Assembly (NCBI GenBank): GCA_037176725.1
Contig: JAZBRS010000049.1
Location: forward strand, 39,300,001 to 39,364,000
Direction of reading: 5' to 3'
DNA: 64,000 nucleotides
Source: Posidonia oceanica
Lineage: Eukaryota; Streptophyta; Magnoliopsida; Alismatales; Posidoniaceae
Below, piece after piece: positions 34,801 to 45,754 of this stretch. The position numbers were made by a program, and so were the translations under genes. Position 1 is the first letter of the stretch. Every line of letters begins with the position of its first letter. Under the pieces are notes generated by a model. The model did no database searches. It saw nothing but the letters and a program-made list of their open reading frames with translations, and was not told where the DNA came from.

Positions 34801-37800
34801 TAAACGCAACTAGCAACTGAAACTTATAATTGATGACACATTTAAATATTGCTCGGTTATTGCCATTTGAGTTGATTGCATATACATCTCACAGGAGTGT
34901 TTTCTGCCCTATCGTTGGTTGTGGTGCTCAATTGAAGTCACTAGAGGATTTTGAAGATCACTACCGTGCACGGCATACAGCATCTTGTTCTGTGTGCTCA
35001 AGAGTTTATCCTACATCACGCTTGTTGAGTATACATGTTTCAGAAGCTCATGATTCTTTCTTCCAAGCAAAAGTTGCACGTGGGTTTCCTATGGTAAATG
35101 GTTCTCAGCAAGATATTTCTACTACTACTTGTTTTTCTGTTGTGTATAATTCATCCAATCGCTTGATAGACATTCGAGGTCTCTATTTTTACCCTGAACA
35201 TATTCCCATTTCTTTGTGCTTAAGTAATATCATGCCATTTTGCTGATTAAACCTCAGTGGAGGAAATTGCTCCACACATGCGGTGGAAGCTGTCATCTTA
35301 CAGATGTCAAAGACCATTAGCATTTGATTTTAGGCCAGTTATGTTATCTGCCTTTTTTAGTGGAAAAGGAATGTCCAAATGTCTTTTAATGATTTATTAC
35401 TTCTGACAAGAGAGTCTGGCATGAGAAGTATGTCATATATTTCCTATTTCTCCTCAAAACTCTTCTATTTTATCATGTATCCATGAACATTTCTTCTCAA
35501 TCTCTATTGATTTACTTCATCTGCACTTCTGCTAGGTTGCAAATTCTTAATAGCTTTCCCCCCTTATTTTTTTCAACTTTATTAGCTTGATGGTGGAATT
35601 TTCGCATATGCATTACAACTATGTAGAGGAAGTGGTGTTGGACTGAAATAAATGGGTAGAATAGTTTAATGTTGCCGACTCCACATAGTGGGGATCGAGG
35701 CATCTTAGTGATTATTGTTATTGTGCATTACAACTACCCAAAATAAGAAATCCATTCCTGTCATAAATGAAAAAGTGGCATTTTGGTTTAGGAAGCCTTA
35801 TTGGATGAACCGTATAGGATATTGATACTGCAGCTAGAGGATACAAGCAGGTTATATGCCTGGTTATTTATGTGTTAAGAGTACTGGTTGAGTGAGGATT
35901 ACAGTGTCTGGAGACATATTGTTAAGATTTAAGATGGAGCATGAAAAAGCTAAAAATTGGACATGATGTGGAGGAGAAAAAGAAAATCTGCTTATTTGGC
36001 TGTAATTCAAAACAAACAATTTTGGCAACATGAATAAAGGTACTTGTTAATTGTTATACAACAATGTGGTTAAGATGTAACACCAGTTCAAAGGATATTA
36101 TTAAGATTATTTATGAAAATATTGAAGTTAAGATGATATGGAGAATAAACAAAAATCATGCACCCTAATTATTTATGAAAATTTTGGCTACTGAGGGATG
36201 TTGCTCCGTGAACTGTTTGTCAGGCCTGGTGGGTGGTGGTCTTATACCCTTCTCAAAGGAACCGTATGTGACACTCTCATGTCGTACAACTCCATCCGAG
36301 AATATGGACCTAACCTTCCTTTGACCAATGGGTCCTAGAGCCGAAGAATTATTAATCCATTCTGACTGGGATCAAGTAGGAGCCATATAAAATCAATTTT
36401 TTGTCTTTGCACTTGCGGAGATCGGATTGCCCCCTGACGTAGGTGAGAACCATTTGGAGATCCTCCACCCAGTACTCACGGTGGCCCTCTCAAAAATGGA
36501 TGGTTAGCAATTATAGGTGCAAGAAAAGTGGAAGTTTTGAAGGCCTCTGGGGCAGTAAGGGCTGTATAAGCCCCACTGTAGAATTTTCCACTTCTTCAAC
36601 AAGGAGGAGAAGGTGTGCATTCATTTTTGGCTCAACTTTTGCTTCTTTTCCTTGTCATCAGGGTTAAGGTCAGGCCTTGTCCGCATAGAGCCTATCGGGC
36701 GACGGCGCGCTCCTTTTGCCCAGCATCTATCAAAAATCTCCACCTCCTCACTGAGCGAAGGAAGAACAACCATGATACGAAAAGAAAAGGATGGAAAACG
36801 TATGCGAACGCACTTTAGCTACTTGAATCTGTTTGGTTTAATATGGTATCTACCGTTATAGCGGTTTTTCCACTATTTTTTGGTTGACGCAGCAGCGAGT
36901 TTTCCTTCAGTTGTCAAGCCCCTATCATTTCCATTTCCTCCAGTCCTTACAGTTTGTATGTGTCTTTAGTTTCTTTGGGATGTTGGGTGATACATACGAA
37001 GTGGTTTTGGGGTCTTCCGTTTTTTTTTTTGGAATTGACCGGGAGAGACTACAAATCTCTCCTACGTACGAGATTCACCAACAGATCAACATGTGCATAT
37101 CTTGGAGAGGTTGTTTTCCTAGGTCTTTCCCCTTTACCCCTTGCTTGGAAAGGGTCCCTCTGTTTTGTAACGTCGTCCTTGCAATGCAGTGTTCTCTTCC
37201 ATCTATGTGCTGCTTGAGGGTGAGGGCTCGTGGCATGCTTCTCACACCCCCCCCTCCCCTCTGCGATGACTTTTCCTTGTCCTCTCATAAGGGAGCTAGA
37301 ACATCTTCCTGACGGTACCAATGAGGTATGTCGGGATTTCACCTTTCGCATCAGACTCTATCTAAGCTCTTGAGGTATTAACGCGAGGGTTCTAGATTGG
37401 GGGGCTTGTTACTGACTTGCCAGTGATCCTCTCCTCTTCTAAGTGAGTGAGGTCTCTTAGAGCCTCATGAGTGAGCCAATGTAGTCGGGCTTGTCCGTTT
37501 GAGAAAACCTTTCCCTGAGGACCTCTCTCCTTCTTTTTCGAAGTGAGGGACAGGCAGCTAGTCGTTCAATTACTAGTCTTGATAAGAGTTCTCCAAAGGC
37601 ATGGGAACTCTCTGTGTGCCGTTAAAAGCTGCCTCTTCTTTCGGTCTAGTGGTTAATTGCTTTAATTGGTTGAAGTGCGAATTCCCTCCCCCCCTTTGAT
37701 GCTCTACGAGCGCTCCCTCTCTCTATCATGCTATCATTCAGCTTCCTTACGCCTCTCTTTCCTTAAGCATCAACCTTTCTTCAATTGAGGAGATAGGGTC

Positions 37801-40800
37801 CTGCTAGTAAGAACTCTCGATAAGGTGCCTTCATTTCTGTGCTCAGTATTTGAGTTTCAATGCGTTATCACTACCTCGATGCAATTCCTTCTTCTAGTCT
37901 TCCGTGAAGGAATGAATTTGACAAGTGAACGATTGCGGCACATAGGGAATATGAAACTCAATTATGTATTGCTCGAGGATTGAAGCTGTTGCAACATTTT
38001 TCACATATGTCTGTATAAGATCATGGGGAACAGCTGTCTTGTGTTGAGAATGAGAAAAGGGGTTTATCCGGGCAATAAATTAGAATCATTGATATTCCTC
38101 ATATATCTAGAGATAGGGCTTTATACTTTTCTCCTCCTCACATTTATTAACAACATCCATGAGCAACCAATGCCCAGAACCAGAAGAAAGGCTTCATAGC
38201 TACTTCTTTTTTTTGCAAGGTAATAGACATTTCATAGGCTCAGAAGGTTTTTGTTAGATACTCAGCAGAAAGGAGATTCACAATACAAGCAAGTGGATTC
38301 CCAGAGGTCCTGGACTGAGTAACACTATTGGCCAGTGCAACTTTGGCTAGGGTGTGAGCAACTTTGTTTATCTCCCTGGGGATGGATGTAATGAATTTGC
38401 CAGTTGGCATTGACTTCCTGAAGGTGAATGCACTCCCGAATGATAGTTCGACTGCACCATCGTTTGTCAACATGTTCATTATTTATCATGGTGATGAGGA
38501 CCTTTGCATCTCCTTCTATGAGAACCGGGTAGTTAACATTCCTTGCCCCATATGGAATCCTGCTATGAGGGTGTGAGCTTCTGCTATTTCAGCACATCCT
38601 GAATGTATAAGCATTGTGGTTGCATCGTCGGAATTTACCATTATGGTCTCTCATAACTACTGCTGCACACTGACTTCTAACTGCCCCATCCACATTGATC
38701 TTAATGTAACCCAATGGGGGAGGGAGCCACTGCAAGGATTGATTATGAGTTGAGTTCTTTGTAGACTGTCTGCCTTCTATACTTTCTATTTCTGCATTCA
38801 CGTGTATTCTCATTGTCACTTTTTAGGCTTCATTTATAGCTAACAGTTGTGCCATCACATTGTTAACTAGATTCATTGGAGAGCTGTTCTGATTCTCAAA
38901 TATGATTTTGCAACGACCCTTCCATATCCACCACAGAGTTGTGGCTTCAATAGTGAATGATGCATGATGTTCTGCTGAAGAGGAGAATGGGGGTTGAGCC
39001 AGTCCCTAAGCCAATCATTTAGAGTGTTGTTGCTGACATCTGTGTGCAGTTGTAGGAAGGGAGGTGAACCAGACACCTCGTGCAAGCAAGTTGACATTTG
39101 AATAGCAGATGATCGATGGCTTCCTCCTCACTCCTGCATATTTGACATATTGGATCTATACTGGGAAGTTGCTTGGTCAGCACACTCTTGGCAGGGATTG
39201 CTTCCACAATGCGTCTCCATAGAAAATAAATATCCTGGGAGATATAGACTTCATTGACCAGATTTTCTTCCATATGGGATCCAAGGAAAAGCTCCTAGAT
39301 GGAGAAGCATCCAACTTCAATTCCCTAACTAATCTGTATGCAGATTTGGCTGTCAAATTTCCTGAAAGTGTTTTGCACCAGATGAGTTAGTCAATAGCTC
39401 TTTCGACGATCATTAGAATGCTGTATTGGCTACAGTAACAAAAGGATCAATTTGGCAGAGTAGATCATTTTTCCATTGTTTTTGGTGCACATCTATTAGA
39501 CCATTGACAAAATTGGGGATGTGAGGTTGATTGTCAGGTTTGTTTAAATCGAACGGGTGGTTCGGTATCCATCTATCCTCCCATATATTGATTTCCAATA
39601 GACCGGAGGCAACCCTTTTTGAGTATATCTCTAATGCCAAGGATGCTACGCCATACATAGGAAAAAGACCGTGGCTTTTTGGTTGTCCAAAAATTCCCCA
39701 AATGCTTAAGTATTTTGCTTTGAGCGACTAAACCCATAGACTGTTTGGTTCCGAAATCAACCGCCATCCGTCTTTGATCAAGAGCTTACTCAATATTAAC
39801 AGCTTCTTTGTATTCCGATATGTCCATGGAGTTTCTCTTCAAAGAAGGTCTCCCACGGCTTAAGGAAAATGTGATGCTCTCCCTTAGAGATAAAGAAAAA
39901 AAAACGGAACATCACATCAAGATGACAGGATTCGAACCTATGGCCTCGGGTACCCAAAACAGATGCACTGACCAGACTACGCTACACTTCGTCTGACCTG
40001 TAATTCTATGGTTTAAAGAGTAAAGAAGCCAATTGCCTTTTTCAGCGAGAAGAGGCGAGGCTTTAAGAGACCCTTTTGAAGCTGGGGAGGGGGGGGGGGG
40101 GGGTGCGCTCTTTGCAGCTGATTGAAGAAGAGAAAGCGAGAACACATGCATGCCCCTCTTTTTTGCACTTTCATTTCTTCATCCGGCTCGCTCTCGGTTA
40201 CGGGTCCTTTGGGCCAAGACGCCCATGGATTTGAACCATTGACATTGGGATTTTCAGTCTTTTGCTCATAATAGCCGATCCCCCACTCATTACCACTCTT
40301 TTGGTTAGTCTTTTTTCTTCATTGTCAGAGCGTCCTACCAGCAAGCAGTGGACTATCTCCCTCAAGCTTAAGAACCGAGAGCCTAAAGGAGCCAGTCCCT
40401 GCTGCCCTAGTTGGCCCTCTCCCTATTGGTTGAGTAGGATCTTCTTCGCTTCCGACGTCATGTTGTATTTCAAGAAAGAGGCTCTCTGCTCTAGGGACCC
40501 CAAGGGGGCGGTGTTGTCCTCCGAGGGACTTTACCAAGTTGTTCTTTCTCTCATGTAATTTTACCTGCCCGTTCCATTTCCTTCGCTTGCGTAATCACTG
40601 AACGTGCCCCGCCAGCTTCACTTTGATGCTTTCTAGACTTGGAAGGGAGGAGTGGGAGAGGATCTAGGTGATATCAAGGCCGAAGAGGGAAAGAATATGG
40701 GCTTAGTCTCTAGGGGTTTGGTTAGTGCTTTATGGTCCCAGTGCTCCAGTGGAGTTTTGGGGTTAGTGTGCATTCCTTAGTTCTCCCCAAAAACCAACCG

Positions 40801-42867
40801 ACTTGGATGAGGGTGGAGAGCGTAGGTTAGGCGGAACTTTAGAATAAGGTATCCTGCTATGGCATGGTCCGCAGCCTTAACTATGAGATCAATTTGTTCC
40901 TCTTCGGTCAACCTATACTTTAGTTGAGTGGCTACGGCTCTCCATTTTCCAACATTAGTAGAGAAAGACTCGTTAGGTTCTTGAGTGAGAGAGTCGAGGC
41001 CTTAGACAAGGCTCCAAATCAAGGATGTAAGAGTATTTATTGGTCAAAGAACAAGTGTGACACTTCCATTGGCCCATGATGTGAGAGAGGTGAGGAGGGT
41101 TAACGACGTGAACCATCGGAGAGTGGGATTGGGATTCACCTCTTTTGGAACTAAGGAGCTTTTAATCGGAAGCAAGTTGGGGAATGCCCCCACAATAGGC
41201 CACCTTGAGGTGAGTAATCAGACAACTGATTTCGTCTCACGTTTGCAACAAGTATGTCGAGGTTGGAAATGTTATAAGCATTTTTCTTTCAGCAACTGAA
41301 GGGGAAGTTGTTTAGGACAGGACTGACAAATTGGATGTGCTTGCCCTGACCGAGCGAAGGAAGAACCCTGATAGGTGGACCCTGGTTATTTATGTGTTAA
41401 GAGTACTGGTTGAGTGAGGAATACAGTGTCTGGAGACATATTGCTAAGATTTAAGATGGAGCATGAAAAAGCTAAAAATTAGACATGATGTGGAGGAGAA
41501 AAAGAAAACCTGCTTATTTGGCTGTAATTCAAAACAAACAATTTTGGCAACCTGAATAAAGGTACTTGTTATACAACAATGATGTGGTTAAGATGTAACA
41601 TCAGTTCAAAGGATATTGTTAAGATTATTTATGAAAATATGGAGAATAAATAAAAATCTTGCTTCTTTGGTTGTAATTGCATAAAAAACAATGTATTAGT
41701 ATGATTCACGCACATTACCAGTTTGTTACATAGCCTCCATATGGACACATAAATGTGGATAAATTCATCTAAAAGATGTTGAAGGGACTAGTTTGGTCTT
41801 GAACATTATAACTTCCTAAAACCCTCTATTTTGCTCTATAAAAAAAACTTGTATAATGGCCGGGGCACCCAGCGATCAAATTGTACTTTGCAGCTTGATT
41901 TCAACCTCAGTGTGAATCAAGTGGAAAGAACTGCCTGGAACCTCATTATTATTTTTGTTGCTTCTGTTGGTCTAGATCAATTTTAGTGTGTTTAGAGCAA
42001 GTTTTAATTGTTATTTGACCAGAAAGTCTGGTGTTTACTTGCCCACGGTTGTTATCTTGTCCATTCATATATTGAACTTATATTATTTTTTTATCCATCT
42101 TGCATATTTCATTATGTCATGGGTACTCTTGCCTATATCATTCCATATTTCTATCTGCTTCAAGCCTTCAACTAAATCAACAAGTTTTGGATTATGAATG
42201 CCTTACCATATGAAGTTGATATAATATTCTCTGCCTTGAGACCCGAAAAATATGTTCCACACTTCTACTTGAATATGTAATGTTTATGTCTTTCACGTGT
42301 GTTACAGTTTTAACTCCAAGACAAAATGAAGAGCACTTCCATTTTGTTAAGGTTGCTGCTGTATATTTCTTGTTTATTTTGTCTCTCATACATTGTTTGA
42401 AACAGTTCGAATGTTTGGTGGAAGGCTGTGGAATGAAGTTAAAGAGCTATCAAAGCCGGCAACAACATCTTGTTGACAAGCACAAGTTCCCTGCTTCATT
42501 TGAGTTCTTTAAGAAATCACGTCCATCCAAGCAAGGTCGTCGGAAGCTCCATGGCAAGCAAGGCTACTACCAAAGAGAGGAAATGAAGGGGGGCATGGAT
42601 ATAGATGTGCAAGAAAATTCTACGCATCAGTACCAGAAATACCGACGAAAACAGCCTGCCTACAAAGGGGAGGAGGTGAAGGAGATGGACATGGAAGTGG
42701 AACAAAAGGTGGATGCACTAGCCTCAGCGGTCTCGAAGCTAAGCACCTCACATACTACACCAGCATCCATAAGTTTTGGCCATCGCCATACAAGAGCGCT
42801 AACATTTGTTCCTCGGTCTGTTCAGAGGAACAAAAAACATGTTGCAACTGCTGATTCCAAGGGATAG
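31735..42867 (+). CDS. ZNF511-like C2H2 zinc-finger protein; exons 31735-31839, 31977-32044, 34895-35093, 42406-42867
   Basis: The joined frame encodes 277 residues. Exon 1 gives MDLGFPYWTADCRRFAPHDP then FFAAGSIERELLAKQ. Exons 3-4 give three zinc fingers: C62-C67-H80-H85 (FCPIVGCGAQ), C89-C92-H105-H110 (CSVCSRVYP, then EAHDSFFQ) and C127-C132-H145-H150 (FECLVEGCGMKLKS), then HKFPASFEFFKK. This order, the DPFF box, the HDSFFQ link and the late SISFGH motif match the ZNF511 family, whose function in plants is little known. The donors are CAG|gtagac, CT|gtatgt and ATG|gtaaat; the acceptors are cttcag, ctcacag and gaaacag. All phases agree. Introns are 137, 2850 and 7312 bp; the last two are full of inserted DNA. 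The gene looks intact if the long introns are spliced. Confidence 0.88.
31861..31893. repeat. (CA)n microsatellite in intron 1 of the ZNF511-like gene
   Basis: About 16 CA units, 21 bp after the donor. Confidence 0.97.
32132..34304. mobile_element. Second element with Harbinger-like ends, in intron 2 of the ZNF511-like gene
   Basis: The left end GGTATCGTTTGGTAAGGCTT and the reverse-read right end GATAGTATTTGGTAACGATT are inverted and similar. The sequence is flanked by TAA on both sides (32129-32131, 34305-34307). The right end read inward (TTTGGTAACGATTATTTGCT) matches the left end of the element at 12674 over 20 bases, so the two share terminal sequence. There is no transposase; the interior is largely a nested hAT-like element. 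Confidence 0.65.
32861..33884. mobile_element. Non-autonomous hAT-like element nested in the above
   Basis: It begins AGTGGCGGAGCCAGAAATTA and ends GCCCCTGGTTCTGCCGCC, degenerate forms of the inverted CAGTGGCGGAGCCAG termini found on many plant hAT-type non-autonomous elements. C/G runs lie just inside both ends and the interior is AT-rich. An 8-bp target duplication was not clear. Confidence 0.65.
35859..36161. repeat. Left copy of ~0.3-kb direct repeat flanking the mitochondrial insert
   Basis: From CCTGGTTATTTATGTGTTAA onward it matches 41381-41662 with fewer than ten substitutions and a few indels (including 17 bp near 36121-36137 absent from the right copy). It is intron DNA duplicated on both sides of the insert. 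Confidence 0.92.
36259..36292 (-). ncRNA. Group II intron domain V-like hairpin (mitochondrial relic)
   Basis: The minus strand reads GAGTTGTACGACATGAGAGT then GTCACATACGGTTC, 34 nt. The stem follows the GAGC-CGTAY...RTACGGTTC form of plant mitochondrial group II domain V. The GAG start and GGTTC end are conserved; two bases after GAG differ from the usual CC. The parent intron (a nad-type intron is likely) is not identified. Confidence 0.55.
38215..39800 (-). pseudogene. LINE-B, 3' fragment inside the mitochondrial insert (minus strand)
   Basis: On the minus strand, in broken frames: GWRLISEPNSLWV, then SLKAKYL (about 39790-39720), INIWEDRWIPNHPF (39590-39550), a zf-RVT segment FLWRRIVEAIPAKSVL then CQICRSEEEAIDHLLFKC (39220-39100), an RNase H segment LGYIKINVDGAV and VVMRDHNGKF (38720-38640), and a terminal IPREINKVAHTLAKVALA (38390-38330). 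A T run at 38207-38214 may be the poly-A tail. It is 5'-truncated, missing endonuclease and most of RT. Confidence 0.85.
39918..39991 (-). tRNA. trnP-UGG: Mitochondrial-type tRNA-Pro(UGG) gene copy in the NUMT
   Basis: The minus strand has GTGTAGCGTAGTCTGGTCAG (D arm), TTTTGGG anticodon loop (UGG), and GGTTCGAATCC (T loop). This is the plant mitochondrial/plastid trnP layout, 74 nt without CCA. Acceptor-stem positions 4-5 carry changes that weaken pairing, so in the nucleus it is probably a relic, not a working gene. Confidence 0.85.
40089..40103. repeat. Poly-G run
   Basis: 15 G in a row within the mitochondrial insert. Confidence 0.95.
40210..40283 (-). tRNA. tRNA-Phe(GAA)-like remnant in the NUMT
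   Basis: The minus strand has GAGCAAAAGACTGAAAATCC (anticodon loop with GAA) and a T arm near GGTTCAAATCC. The D arm and acceptor stem are degenerate. Plant mitochondrial trnF commonly lies near trnP, which supports the call. Confidence 0.5.
41381..41662. repeat. Right copy of ~0.3-kb direct repeat flanking the mitochondrial insert
   Basis: Same sequence and orientation as 35859-36161. The original intron sequence resumes after it. Confidence 0.92.
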
Positions 42868-43629
42868 CAATAGCAATGTGTTGCACATGCTGCTGTTATG
42901 AACTGCATTTCTTCTGTTGTACTTGTAAAAGATACCTTACTAACCTTGTTTTGCACAATTTCAGAAAGCTCTATATGATAGATTTTGTACCAGCCAACAT
43001 CCATATACAGAATTGCTCATTATATCTTTCGCTGCTGATATTTACTTGAACACTTTTTGACCTGATAAATGAGAAAGCAGGAGACCTGTGACAAATCTGC
43101 AATAGCAAATCCCTGTTTCAACTATTTGAGGCTCATAGTCCTTGATTTTGCAAATCCAATGCAGATAGTACGGTTTTTTAGTACACATGCTCTAGTTTTG
43201 TTTCTCTTTTAAGTTTTTATCGTGACCACCGTTACCAAGGTTGAATGTTCTTATTAGACTGGATGAATCTCTGATTCTGTTGTATGTGGTTTTTCTTGTA
43301 CTAGTCGCTATGTCTTATCTCCGTTTGTAAAAACTTCTTTGCAAGTACGGTACAGAACTACAGCAGACATGTGCCCGACTACCTATTAGCATTAAAGCTT
43401 AAATCAATGTGGAAGCATGTCCAAAACTTGTATGTGTTTATTAGAGCTTTCCCAAGTATGTGAGGATTGAACTAAAACACAAAGCAGTTCAGAGTAAATT
43501 TGAGGTCCGACAACAAAAAAATCTGGTCTTCCATTTAAGCTTTCAAACAATGGACTTCTGACAAGGAACAGATCCTCGATGATCAATTCACTGTTCTCAA
43601 GTTTACTCCTCCATCGGTCCATCCTCGTT
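42868..43629. other. Convergent intergenic region
   Basis: 3' flanks of the ZNF511-like gene (plus) and the LTPG gene (minus); no coding sequence recognised. Confidence 0.5.
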
Positions 43630-45448
43630 TCAGAACAGAGATAAGGAAACTGCTGAAGCGACGGCACTGACAACAGCACCAGCATGGCTGATATGATGCC
43701 TGAAACCAGAGCCGTTATCATTGTTTTTGAATGCAGAGCCCTTGCTGGGGCTGCTGTTGTGAACTGTAACAAAGCATGCAAATTAACATCTTAACAAATT
43801 CCTTTAAACGCTTAAAAAAAACCAATTCATTAAAAAAAAAACCTACAAGCCGCAAGTTCAGGTAGAGTTCCTTGCTACAAGTTAGTGTAGTTTACAAATG
43901 ATTTTTGAATGCTAGTTTTACTTACTTGAACCATTGTAGAGTGCATTGCGTGGATCTCCAGCAGGTAAATTTAGTAATTCTGTTCATATCGAAGACAAAA
44001 AAACTGTTAATCATGTGAGAGATTTGAGAGACGTAAACATCCAGACTCTCTATCTTTTTGTTTCATTTCATGTACTTTGTTAGAATCTTATGCAGACAAC
44101 CATCAATACTTTTTCTGATTTCTTTGGGAGGAGGCAGAAGCTTCAGTTATGATGAAGAAGAGTAGCACAGTGGGATATGAAATCTCACAAAATAAAAAAA
44201 ACCCACCTTATTTAATTTCTTAGGAGAAATTAAAAACTTGAAACAATACCAAATGAGAAATATGTGCAACCGTGAACTGTTGGGTTTGCAATTTCCTATG
44301 GAGGAAGGGGAGGTGTAGCTACCCTGTGTTAAATCGTTTCACAGCAACAACTAGAAGTGGAATTGATATCCCTTTACAAAATGAAGAGATTCGAAAATTA
44401 AGACAATGATACCCTTTGTCGGTATGATGTTCCTCTGTGAATTACAATGCAAATTTCTCCTAGCTTTGGTAATATTCTGTATCCTAACATCTGAACCTAT
44501 CTACTACAGTTTCTTCCAAATCATGGTTTCGAAAAGCCTGTTAAAATCAACGCCTATTTTAATCATAGATTGCTCAAGTTACTAGTTAACGAAGACCGAA
44601 CATACCAATTAACATACCATCGGTCCAAGTTCATATAAAATCATCAATAACTTCAACTAGTCTAGTCTCATAGGATATAGGGAAAGAAGGAAATTTTATC
44701 AAAACAACTAGGTACATATTTTATAAAATTATAAAATCATCAATACCTTGTCTCTAGGACAATCTAATAAAAGTGACAACAAAAAAGGGATTAAGAGAAC
44801 AGCAAGGTACTTATCTTACGCAAAACTAATTAGGATAATTCGCGTTCTCTATAGTATCATGGTATAATAGTCGTATAGAAGACTCAAAACTTTTTCTTTT
44901 TTTTTTTTAACAAAAAACAAAAACATCATCAATATCTCAAATCCCACTCAAAACTAACATGTCTAACCGTCGTAGTTTCTTACATGTCTTCTAAAAGAAC
45001 ATTAGATCTACGTCTACCACCATATTCTTAACCTCGGTGCCATGTATGGAAATTGAACAATTCATGCACCCGACGACGGTGAGACGAGGCGCTTACTTGG
45101 GCAGTCGGAGATGTTAGCTCCGGTGATACTGCAGGCGGAAGAGAGCTGGAGGATCCTCTGGACCTGCACCCCGGCGTCCTTGAAAGCTTCACTGCTGTTG
45201 GCCAACTGCACCACATAGCACAGGCACTTGGGCTGCTTGTCCTTCACTCCGGTCACGGACCTGCAGCACTCGTCCGTCGGCGCGTCGCTCTTCCCCGTGC
45301 TGTAGCCGAGGCACTCGCTCATGTCGTTCGATATCACCCCACGGCAGTCCTCTGCCAGCCCGGCCGACGCCGACCCAACGACGGAGCACAGGATCAGGAG
45401 CAACGTACAGAGCGTCATGGAAACAGTTGCACTACCACCACCACTCAT
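43630..45448 (-). CDS. GPI-anchored non-specific lipid-transfer protein (LTPG); exons 45097-45448, 43926-43979, 43630-43763
   Basis: The joined minus-strand frame encodes 179 residues. LTPGs carry lipids at the outer plasma membrane and cell wall, often in cuticle formation. A signal peptide is at 1 to ~29 (TLCTLLLILCSVVGSASA). The eight-cysteine motif uses C35, C46, C61-C62, C75-X-C77, C106 and C116 (DECC, KCLC, LSSAC, ISDCP). Exon 2 continues CPKLLNLPAGDPRN, family-typical after C8. Exon 3 supplies a Ser/Asn/Gly-rich spacer and the hydrophobic end HAGAVVSAVASAVSLSLF, a GPI-attachment signal. The splices are CCAA|gtaagc, aacag|AATTAC, TCAA|gtaagt and ttacag|TTCACA, all phase 1. Introns are 1117 and 162 bp. 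A TATA-like CTCTATAAC lies about 60 bp upstream of the ATG. The gene looks intact. Confidence 0.9.
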
Positions 45449-45599
45449 CTTCTCGTTGTTCTTGTTTTTGCTGGTGATGTTCTTGGGAGAGAAGAGGGTC
45501 CTTGTTGTTATAGAGAAGTGGTGGTGGTGGTGGTGGTGGTCGTGGTAGTAATGAGGGAGAAAGATTTAGATGGAGGTGGGGCGTTGGGAGGTGGGGGTG

Positions 45600-45754
45600 T
45601 TTAATGCGTTTTTATGTTGAGTAGTTGGAATTGGCCGACTTCTTCCTTCTCCTCCAGAGTGTGTTCTCGTGTGTATACATTGCATGATGCTGCAGTGTTG
45701 TTATTGGGGGACAATATTCCCATGTGGGGTTATTTCCATTCCCTGGAAATAATG
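45600..45754. other. Boundary region upstream of LINE-C
   Basis: The 5' limit of LINE-C lies about here. No target-site copy matching the sequence after its poly-A tail was found. Confidence 0.3.

Larger units (their letters stand above)
36162..41380. mobile_element. Nuclear mitochondrial DNA insert (NUMT) in intron 3 of the ZNF511-like gene
   Basis: About 5.2 kb more G+C-rich than the surrounding intron. Mitochondrial origin is shown by a trnP(UGG)-like gene at 39918-39991, a trnF(GAA)-like remnant nearby (the two are neighbours in many angiosperm mitochondria), a 34-nt group II intron domain V-like hairpin at 36259-36292, and long stretches with the texture of plant mitochondrial spacers. 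It includes a LINE fragment at 38215-39800. It is flanked by direct repeats of intron DNA. No complete mitochondrial protein gene was recognised. Confidence 0.8.

Noticed and set aside
40262..40558. Mitochondrial protein gene in the insert
   Set aside because: I do not recognise the translation as any mitochondrial protein; it is likely spacer.
43404..43781. 126-codon minus-strand open frame as a separate gene
   Set aside because: It is another frame of LTPG exon 3. The spliced frame gives the GPI signal, while this frame resembles no family.
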